From positions 1-63,207 of the IMG/VR virus record IMGVR_UViG_3300048919_000372: DNA of 63,207 nt. One strand, given 5' to 3'. The position numbers and the translations under genes are program-made. This DNA is from a virus. This document shows, piece after piece, positions 54,941-61,009 of this stretch; positions within the stretch are counted from its first letter, which is position 1, and each line of letters starts with the position of its first letter. The notes beneath the pieces were generated by a model. That model saw only the letters and a program-made list of their open reading frames with translations. It was not told where the DNA came from and searched no databases.

Positions 54941-56932
54941 CTAAAGGATATTGTTTCTTGGGAGCTCTTCTGCTGCACCCCAACTAGCTCCACCATCACA
55001 GGCCGACAGAAGCGGAATTCGCATCGGCCGGCTTGGAAACGGATTTTCCATGCACTCACGAGAAGCAAGCAAAGCCTCTTGATGGATTTTGGAACCGTCA
55101 TAACTAAATACCAATTCGTCGTGAATTGTCATTGTCGGCATAAACACGTCAGCCAACCCTTCTTCCCACATTCGGAGCATCGCTGCTTTCATGCAGTCAG
55201 CTGCCGAACCTTGCAGTACTCGGTTAACTGCTTTGTGCAAGCCAACTCGCTGAAGCCTTGGACCGTAAGCCGCAACTGCGCGGTCGTAAGGCAAAGGCTG
55301 TTTTGCTCTTCCTCCCCGCCCGTTGGGCACCCAATAGTCAAAGCGTGCTTTACGTCCGAGATACGTTGTAACAAAACCAGTTCGACTCGCTTCATTAGAG
55401 TAGTGGTCTAGCGTCTGTCTTGCGTATGGAGAGGCCTCAAAATAAGAGTCAATAAGATTGGTAGCGGCGTCTGTAGGCAGTGCCAAAGAAATGGCTAATT
55501 TATCTAGACCCATCCCGTAGAGTAGGCCAAAGTTAATTGTTTTTGTTGCCTTACGCGTAATCCCTACGCCTGTCATGTCGTTAATCATGTCGCAGACTAA
55601 CTGGTGAAAGTCCAGCTCCGGGTCTGCGTTAAACGCGGCTCTTACTTCATCCGCGCCTTGACCCACAGCGTAGTGGGCCAGAACGCGGTATTCAATTGAG
55701 GACAAGTCAAGAGCGCGAGTAACTTCGTCAAATTCTGGAACAAAGAGCTCACGAATAAGCTTGCCCAACTTTGTGCGAGCTGGAGCTTGCTGAACGTTTG
55801 GTGTTGAGCACCCAAAGCGGCCACTAATTGTTCCTCCGCCTTCAGACTTCATCTGTTTGAAAGACGGATGTACCCTGCCACTGGTCTGCTTACCCATAAT
55901 GGCGGAGCGGATGAAGGTATCCTTCATCTTAATAATTTCACGAGTCTCAACCACAAACTTGCCCAGGCTGTGGGTTGTGCCTTTCAAAAACTCTGCAGTA
56001 AAGGAAGGGTTGCCCTCTGCAGTAGTGTTGTAGTCATAGCCAAATTTATCAAACAGCTTGGCCAAATCGTGGCTTGAGTTAACATTTACGCGGAAACCGC
56101 ATTGCGCTCGCAGCTCTTCCAGCTTAATTCCAAGCTGCTCGTCAAGCTGGTCACTAATAGTTTGAGCGCGAGGTAAGTCAACTCGTACACCTCGAAAGCG
56201 CATAGCAATCATCATCGGGATGAGGCGCGTTTCCATCATAAAGACGTCTAGCAAACCTTCCCGCTGCAAAATTTCCCATTGCTTACGGAATACGTGCAAA
56301 GGTAGTACAGCATCAGAAACGGCGTAGGGCCCAGCAAGCTCTACCGGGCAGCGATACATATTTGCCCGTTGCGACCCATCTTCTTTTCCGCCGTAAGCAT
56401 CAGCCAACCATTTATACATAAGGTTGGATTCTTTACCCATGCCAAGATACTTTTGGCCAAGAGCCTCCAAGTTTTGCTCAGCGTTCTCATCAATAAGAGC
56501 TTCTGCAAAAGCGCAGTCGTAAATAAAGCCTTCTACCTTAACGCCTTCGTTTTGCATCCAGCCAACATCATAGGTTCCATTGACTGTTACTTTAGGCTGA
56601 TGTTTACGTCCTAGCTGTACTTTAGCCCACTCAAGCACAGCTGTCGGATCCATGTTTCCACCAAGCTCGTGGCGAATTGGAAAGTAATTCTTATAACCGC
56701 AATCAGTTGCTACTGAGAGACCAATTACGTGGCCCTTTCCTGGTCCTCGCGACCAACCCGGACCGGCTGTTAGTAGCTCTGGATCAAACGTCTCCGTGTC
56801 AAAGGCAATCACCTTTGCCCCGCTCAAGTCCGGCAGGTATTCGGGGTTCTTCCAACCAGTTTGCGGAATAGGTGGAGTGGGTCTACGAACCGGCGTAATC
56901 TTTGGTTCATCAGGCAACCAAAACAAACTCAA
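54941..56932 (-). CDS. polA: family A DNA polymerase with 3'-5' exonuclease (TTG start)
   Basis: 663 residues. The start is TTG 56932, overlapping the clamp-like gene's stop, with GGAG 8 nt upstream. The exonuclease domain shows VIAFDTETFDP (Exo I) and TVNGTYDVGWMQNEG (Exo II); the polymerase domain has RALDLSSIEYRVLAHYA (motif A), KTINFGLLYGMGLDK (motif B) and TIHDELVFSYDG (motif C with catalytic Asp-Glu). No 5'-3' exonuclease domain. Replicative polymerase of the phage. Confidence 0.92.
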   Translation of the reverse strand: MSLFWLPDEPKITPVRRPTPPIPQTGWKNPEYLPDLSGAKVIAFDTETFDPELLTAGPGWSRGPGKGHVIGLSVATDCGYKNYFPIRHELGGNMDPTAVLEWAKVQLGRKHQPKVTVNGTYDVGWMQNEGVKVEGFIYDCAFAEALIDENAEQNLEALGQKYLGMGKESNLMYKWLADAYGGKEDGSQRANMYRCPVELAGPYAVSDAVLPLHVFRKQWEILQREGLLDVFMMETRLIPMMIAMRFRGVRVDLPRAQTISDQLDEQLGIKLEELRAQCGFRVNVNSSHDLAKLFDKFGYDYNTTAEGNPSFTAEFLKGTTHSLGKFVVETREIIKMKDTFIRSAIMGKQTSGRVHPSFKQMKSEGGGTISGRFGCSTPNVQQAPARTKLGKLIRELFVPEFDEVTRALDLSSIEYRVLAHYAVGQGADEVRAAFNADPELDFHQLVCDMINDMTGVGITRKATKTINFGLLYGMGLDKLAISLALPTDAATNLIDSYFEASPYARQTLDHYSNEASRTGFVTTYLGRKARFDYWVPNGRGGRAKQPLPYDRAVAAYGPRLQRVGLHKAVNRVLQGSAADCMKAAMLRMWEEGLADVFMPTMTIHDELVFSYDGSKIHQEALLASRECMENPFPSRPMRIPLLSACDGGASWGAAEELPRNNIL

Positions 56933-57891
56933 GACGTTTTCTCCTTGGCTGAAATAATGATTGTGCGGTCGTCGTACTTGACTGTCATGTAGCGGTCAGC
57001 AAAAGCAATTTGCGCTCCTGGCTCAATGAAGTCAAGAATATGCTTCAATGATGTAGTGAAATTGCGCGGAATCCAGCTGCTCTCAAAAGTTGCCGTTGCT
57101 TCAGTTTCGCCAACGCGGAAGCCTGCCATGTTTGGCTTAACGAAGTTGACAGTAATTCCATCAGCTGCGTAGGGCTTGACTTGCTCAAGGAATTCCAGCA
57201 TCTCGCTGTGGGCTGGTTGCATTTCCTCAGCCATAAAGAAATTGCTGACATCCGGCCAAGGCTCAGCATAAACTGGACTTGACAGTCGAGAACCGTCATT
57301 GAATGTCACGTAAAAGTTCTTGCCGTCAAAGGCCATTGTTGCAAGCGGCTTGTTCAGCTTGGCCAAGACCTGAACAAGCGATTTCGGCAGAGCACACGCA
57401 AACGGCAATTGTACATCAAGTTTGCGACGAAGGATATAGGTCCCATCTGTTGCGTAGGCGTAGCTACCCTTGAGCAAAAGGGAAGTAGCCCACAGTCGCG
57501 GCGCTTCCTGCGGGACAAGCTTGTCCATTTCCTTGAGCAGCTTTGCTAAGCCTTCTGGAACTTGGGTAAAGTCAGAGGACGGGACCGGCTCAGGAAGCAT
57601 AGACTCGTTATCCAGCTGTAGCCAAGTCTTTAACTTGCCGGAAGTCAAAGTCAGACGGGTAGCGCTAACAGACAGTGACGACTTGTCAGTTGCTGCTTTG
57701 ATAAGCGAGTCGCCTTTGACTACAAATTCCGGAAAGCCTTCAGGAACCGGCACCGAAAGCATAACGTTTCGGTAGAACGAATACAGTCGACCACCCTTGC
57801 TAAACGCTAGGGCTGCAATACCATTTTCGCCACCTGTGATCGGTCTTACCATTTTGATGAGCTTCAACAGCTCAAAAGTTTTTACTGCCAT
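56929..57891 (-). CDS. sliding-clamp-like protein (DnaN-type, putative)
   Basis: 320 residues. FELLKLIKMVRPITGGENGI, LAFSKGGRLYSFYRNVMLSV, FVVKGDSLIKAATDKSSLSV, YAYATDGTYILRRKLDVQLP, FACALPKSLVQVLAKLNKPL. Repeated strand-helix units and the F-L---L--V--- start resemble beta-clamp folds, and the gene is translationally coupled to the polymerase. Clamp identity is inferred; I see no unambiguous signature. Confidence 0.55.
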   Translation of the reverse strand: MAVKTFELLKLIKMVRPITGGENGIAALAFSKGGRLYSFYRNVMLSVPVPEGFPEFVVKGDSLIKAATDKSSLSVSATRLTLTSGKLKTWLQLDNESMLPEPVPSSDFTQVPEGLAKLLKEMDKLVPQEAPRLWATSLLLKGSYAYATDGTYILRRKLDVQLPFACALPKSLVQVLAKLNKPLATMAFDGKNFYVTFNDGSRLSSPVYAEPWPDVSNFFMAEEMQPAHSEMLEFLEQVKPYAADGITVNFVKPNMAGFRVGETEATATFESSWIPRNFTTSLKHILDFIEPGAQIAFADRYMTVKYDDRTIIISAKEKTS

Positions 57892-57915
57892 GAATGTTTA
57901 CTTCCTCAATTGAAC

Positions 57916-57937
57916 AGGCCTAGCTTGCACTAGGCCT
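57916..57937 (-). terminator. hairpin between the thymidylate-synthase-fold and clamp-like genes
   Basis: AGGCCTAG-CTTGCA-CTAGGCCT, perfect 8-bp stem, no U-tract. Confidence 0.45.
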
Positions 57938-57943
57938 TAGGCG

Positions 57944-58822
57944 TTACACTGCCATTTGGAACTTTACGCTTGGACCTTGCTCGATACGTTCGACGCCAAG
58001 ATCTTGGGCTTCCAGCTCAAAGAAGCCAAGATCTTCATCCATTTTGCCCATGCAACTTTCGTAAGACGGCATATCTGCCCAGGCCCAGGAAGGTAAACGG
58101 CGATGAACAAAAGTCTGAAGAAGCTGTTGAGCGCCTTCAATATGATTGGCGTAGATATGGGTATCGGCCGAATGGAGAATCAGCTCTCGCGGTTCTTTGT
58201 TGAGTTCACGGCAAATTGCCAGCTGGAGAAAACCGTAGGCAATCATGTCATTAGGACAGCCAAGCACCCAGTCGACAGAGCGCATGTTGAACAACAGGTC
58301 CAACTCATCACCGTCAATGAAGATTTGGAAACTGTAGTGGCATGGCGGCAAAACGGCTTTGCCCTGCTGACTTGGGTCCCAAGCGGTAACCAGCAATCGA
58401 CGGGAAGTTGGATTGCTCTTGGCTTCTTCGAGCAGCCATTTCAGTTGATCGAAGCCATGGAAGTTTCGCCAAAGACTACCGTAGATTTGGCCAAGATCGG
58501 TGTTCCATGGGGTTTCATGACGCATGTTGAAGTCGTCAAGATTTGCAACCCACCACTTGCAGCCGCGCTTGATAAATTCACTGACGTCGGTCAGGCCTTT
58601 GATGAAGCAAGACATTTCTGCCATTGCTGGAGTAGGGCTCAACGTCCTGTGGGTAATGAGTGGAAAGCCATCTTTCCAGTCATGTCGAAGTTCAGCCGCA
58701 AACTTGGCCTGAGTGCCAACTCCGGTACGGTCGCCACGAGGCGTTCCGTCTTTGACCAAACTGGCCATGACATCCATGTACTGCTGTTCAAACTTGCTGC
58801 AGATACCAGTTAGGCCAACCAT
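57944..58822 (-). CDS. thymidylate-synthase-fold enzyme, probable dCMP hydroxymethylase
   Basis: 292 residues from the ATG at 58822 (TAATG overlap with the MazG-like gene). Family residues: RGDRTGVGTQ, GFPLITHRTL, DLGQIYGSLWRNF, VLPPCHYSFQIF (Cys161 nucleophile), NMRSVDWVLGCPNDMIAYGF (Arg181, Asp184), HSADTHIYANH. The residue aligned to E. coli ThyA Asn177 (LGLPFNIASY) is Asp192 (LGCPNDMIAY). Asn selects dUMP in thymidylate synthases; Asp at this place is the mark of T4 dCMP hydroxymethylase (Asp179). So the product is more likely hydroxymethyl-dCMP than dTMP. Confidence 0.75.
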   Translation of the reverse strand: MVGLTGICSKFEQQYMDVMASLVKDGTPRGDRTGVGTQAKFAAELRHDWKDGFPLITHRTLSPTPAMAEMSCFIKGLTDVSEFIKRGCKWWVANLDDFNMRHETPWNTDLGQIYGSLWRNFHGFDQLKWLLEEAKSNPTSRRLLVTAWDPSQQGKAVLPPCHYSFQIFIDGDELDLLFNMRSVDWVLGCPNDMIAYGFLQLAICRELNKEPRELILHSADTHIYANHIEGAQQLLQTFVHRRLPSWAWADMPSYESCMGKMDEDLGFFELEAQDLGVERIEQGPSVKFQMAV

Positions 58823-59358
58823 TAGTTCAGCCCCACTTCTGCGGCCCAAGTATTGGCCTCTGTCAATGGAGCAATGCCATTGGAGGAAAGGACACCGGCA
58901 ATGTTAGGCCCAACCCAGCCAGCTGGCTTAACAATGTCAAACTTGTTGCCGTACTTGGAAGTTGCTTCAGTGCCGCGCTCTTTGCGCATATTGGCGTTGT
59001 GGACTTCATCCCACAGTGCCTGCAGCGGGAGACGCGAGGCGTAAGACTTGTTCAGCTCGTTGAATAGCCCTTCGAGCTCAGCTTTAACAACAAACAGGCT
59101 ATCAACTCGAATATTGCCATTGCGATCGCCAAGAAGATCAACAGTTCCAGCAGCAATGTAAATGATGTCGATAACGGCATCAGCCACTTCGGAAACAGTT
59201 TCGTTGTTTTCAAAAGCGTCACGCAGCTCGTCAAACTCTTCCTGCTGGCGCTTGACTCGAAGGTCGTATTGGCGCTTGTCGTCAAGCGGGTTTACGTCGA
59301 TACCGAACTTTTTGTGGAATTGAGCTACGTCAGAAATGCACTTGTTGAAGTTAAGCAT
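58822..59358 (-). CDS. MazG-like nucleotide pyrophosphohydrolase
   Basis: 178 residues. KKFGIDVNPLDDKRQYDLRV, QQEEFDELRDAFENNETVSE, VADAVIDIIYIAAGTVDLLG carry the E-x2-E...E-x2-D all-alpha NTP pyrophosphatase site (EEFDEL ... EVADAVID). Hydrolyses a (d)NTP to the monophosphate. Next to a candidate dCMP hydroxymethylase it may supply dCMP from dCTP, as T4 dCTPase does (inference). Confidence 0.78.
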   Translation of the reverse strand: MLNFNKCISDVAQFHKKFGIDVNPLDDKRQYDLRVKRQQEEFDELRDAFENNETVSEVADAVIDIIYIAAGTVDLLGDRNGNIRVDSLFVVKAELEGLFNELNKSYASRLPLQALWDEVHNANMRKERGTEATSKYGNKFDIVKPAGWVGPNIAGVLSSNGIAPLTEANTWAAEVGLN

Positions 59359-59399
59359 TGTTGGCTATTACTCTGATGGTTTTAGGGGTTTAGAGCTAT

Positions 59400-59429
59400 A
59401 TTATACAGCTGCTAGGAAAATAGCTGAAA
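59400..59429 (-). promoter_or_regulatory. promoter for the MazG-like and following genes
   Basis: Minus strand TTTCAG, 18 bp, TATAAT, 42 nt upstream of the ATG at 59358. Confidence 0.45.
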
Positions 59430-59484
59430 TAACGGTTTGGATATACAGCTAGACTAAAAAAGAATAAGGTTTTCAAAATAAAGG

Positions 59485-59513
59485 TGTACAGCTGTTGACA
59501 AAGGCTTTATAAT
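59485..59513 (+). promoter_or_regulatory. early promoter for the isolated rightward gene
   Basis: TGTACA, 17 bp, TATAAT, followed by ATCTATCAACAAGCAGATAC and GGAGG before the ATG at 59549. Confidence 0.62.
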
Positions 59514-59548
59514 AAATCTATCAACAAGCAGATACGCTGGAGGTTATC

Positions 59549-59836
59549 ATGATTCGCTGCACATGCTGCCAAGCTGAAATTACTTGCCCTCAATTCTTTA
59601 ATGGCAAGCCTTACGGTTACACCTGCGTTAAGAAAGTATCTGGCCAAAAGCGTGTTAAACGTGAGTACGTTGCTTGCGAATCCTTTAAAGTGATTCAAGG
59701 CGAAGGTACTCAACGCCAAGTAATCCGGCTTACTCTGAATGGAGTCCGTAAAGACGTTGTATGCTATGTTGATTTGCAAGACGGTCGATGGTCTGTCGGT
59801 TACGTACAAGATGGAATTCTTTACGTACCAAAGTAG
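59549..59836 (+). CDS. isolated rightward zinc-ribbon protein
   Basis: 95 residues: MIRCTCCQAEITCPQFFNGK, PYGYTCVKKVSGQKR, then QRQVIRLTLNGVRKDVVCYV. Cys residues CTCC...C...TC suggest a small zinc module followed by a beta-rich domain. Oriented against all neighbours, with its own promoter and terminator: a self-contained unit like those in the early region, probably inserted here. Function unknown. Confidence 0.68.
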   Translation: MIRCTCCQAEITCPQFFNGKPYGYTCVKKVSGQKRVKREYVACESFKVIQGEGTQRQVIRLTLNGVRKDVVCYVDLQDGRWSVGYVQDGILYVPK

Positions 59837-59851
59837 CAGCACTAATTTAAT

Positions 59852-59871
59852 AAACCCTCTTCGGAGGGTTT
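59852..59871 (+). terminator. terminator of the isolated rightward gene
   Basis: AAACCCTC-TTCG-GAGGGTTT then TCCTTT. Confidence 0.85.
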
Positions 59872-59904
59872 TCCTTTATCCAAAATTTTCTTACAAGCAA
59901 AGAA

Positions 59905-59928
59905 AAAGCCCTCAATTAAGAGGGCTTT
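59905..59928 (-). terminator. terminator of the tRNA transcript
   Basis: AA(A)GCCCTC-AATTAA-GAGGGCTTT; on the minus strand it is followed by TTTTTC. Confidence 0.85.
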
Positions 59929-59931
59929 AAT

Positions 59932-60007
59932 TGGCTGGGACGGCTGGATTCGAACCAGCGACCTGACGGTTAACAGCCGTCTGCTCTACCGGCTGAGCTA
60001 CATCCCA
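59932..60007 (-). tRNA. tRNA-Asn (anticodon GTT)
   Basis: 76 nt with encoded CCA. Acceptor TGGGATG/CGTCCCA with G discriminator; anticodon stem GACGG/CCGTC around CTGTTAA; T arm with GGTTCGAATCC. All stems pair. Confidence 0.95.
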
Positions 60008-60013
60008 ATAAAT

Positions 60014-60089
60014 TGGAAGAGGAAGAAGGATTCGAACCTTCGGTCTGGGAGTCAAAGTCCCATGCCTTAACCAACTTGGCTATTCCTCT
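60014..60089 (-). tRNA. tRNA-Gln (anticodon TTG)
   Basis: 76 nt with encoded CCA. Acceptor AGAGGAA/TTCCTCT with T discriminator; anticodon stem TGGGA/TCCCA around CTTTGAC; T loop GGTTCGAATCC. Confidence 0.94.
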
Positions 60090-60091
60090 AA

Positions 60092-60168
60092 TGGCGCAAC
60101 TGACGGGACTTGAACCCGTGGCCTCTTACGTGACAGGCAAGCGCTCTAACCAACTGAGCTACAGCTGC
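60092..60168 (-). tRNA. tRNA-Asp (anticodon GTC)
   Basis: 77 nt with encoded CCA. Acceptor GCAGCTG/CAGTTGC (one G-T pair), G discriminator; anticodon stem CTTGC/GTAAG around CTGTCAC; T loop GGTTCAAGTCC. The weak anticodon stem (one G-T) is slightly unusual. Confidence 0.92.
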
Positions 60169-60177
60169 TTTACAAAG

Positions 60178-60194
60178 CCCTTTACGCAAGGGCC
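60178..60194 (-). terminator. short hairpin between the 60210 gene and the tRNAs
   Basis: Minus strand GCCCTT-GCGTA-AAGGGC then TTTGT. May separate or process the mRNA and tRNA parts. Confidence 0.5.
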
Positions 60195-60209
60195 TTGCAG
60201 ACCGAAGGC

Positions 60210-60689
60210 TTATTCAGCGCTGTCGGTTTCTTCTTCTTCTTCGCTGCCGGCTTCATCAGCAGGAGCTGCACGCAGCTCAATCAGTTTGGCGGTGTCGGCT
60301 TCGATGCGCTTTTCCAGCTTGGCGATCAGCTCTTCACGCTTGCCAGCTTGGGCTTGCAGACGTTCGGCTTTTTTGGCTTCGCGTTCGGCAGCTTTGGCCG
60401 CTTTTTCTTCAGCTTTGGCGGTGTTCACGCGGCGCGACAGTTCGATGCCGGTAGCCTTGCGGAAGTAGGTGATTTGCGAATTGATCGACGGCTTCGACAT
60501 GCTGGTGTTAGCAGCAGCGGTTTCAACAACGTAGGTGCTCGACTCGCCGACTTCGGAAGCGTGCATGCACAGGTCCCAAACGTAACGGGCACCAGTGCCT
60601 TTACCAGGGAACGCAACAACTTGGTCGCCGACTTGAACGTTTTCTTTTTGTGGACGCAGGGAAACTTCAGGAGCTTGCAGATCGGTCAT
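60210..60689 (-). CDS. Lys/Ala-rich coiled-coil protein, possibly DNA-binding
   Basis: 159 residues; AAAGGAAAG upstream. An N-terminal domain (NVQVGDQVVAFPGKGTGARY, SKPSINSQITYFRKATGIEL) followed by a long charged coiled coil (AEEKAAKAAEREAKKAERLQ) and an acidic tail EEEEETDSAE. The QITYFRKATG helix is similar to SYATYWRADRG in the 27388 product. Transcribed with the tRNAs. Abundant-looking GC-rich codons. Confidence 0.6.
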   Translation of the reverse strand: MTDLQAPEVSLRPQKENVQVGDQVVAFPGKGTGARYVWDLCMHASEVGESSTYVVETAAANTSMSKPSINSQITYFRKATGIELSRRVNTAKAEEKAAKAAEREAKKAERLQAQAGKREELIAKLEKRIEADTAKLIELRAAPADEAGSEEEEETDSAE

Positions 60690-60753
60690 TTTGACTTTCC
60701 TTTAAATGGGGATTTTGGTTTACCGAGCGCTACATGCGCTGTGTATGGTTAGC

Positions 60754-60782
60754 ATTATGCCTGCCTAGTACATCCTTGTAAA
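60754..60782 (-). promoter_or_regulatory. promoter for the 60210 gene and tRNAs
   Basis: Minus strand TTTACA, 17 bp, CATAAT. Confidence 0.6.
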
Positions 60783-60814
60783 TAGGCTTTAGCAATTATT
60801 TTTAAATTATTTTG

Positions 60815-61009
60815 TCAGAACGGAATGTCTTGGGAAAAGTGCGGGCAACCGTCCCGAATGATCCGCATCGGAGGCTGACTATCAAATTTCTTACAAAGGC
60901 TATTGTCGAAATCGCAGTGCTCGCAATTGAAACAAGACTTGGAAGCCTTTGTCAGTTTGCGCAAATCGGAGAGTTTGATGAAAGCTTCAATATTAGGCTT
61001 GTGGGTCAT
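60815..61009 (-). CDS. small Cys-rich (zinc) protein
   Basis: 64 residues from the ATG at 61009, overlapping the helicase stop; an upstream in-frame ATG at 61027 is an alternative. ASKSCFNCEHCDFDNSLCKK, RIIRDGCPHFSQDIPF: four to five Cys in a compact zinc-binding pattern also seen in phage nuclease tails (CFNCEHC). Last gene of the helicase operon. Confidence 0.62.
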   Translation of the reverse strand: MTHKPNIEAFIKLSDLRKLTKASKSCFNCEHCDFDNSLCKKFDSQPPMRIIRDGCPHFSQDIPF

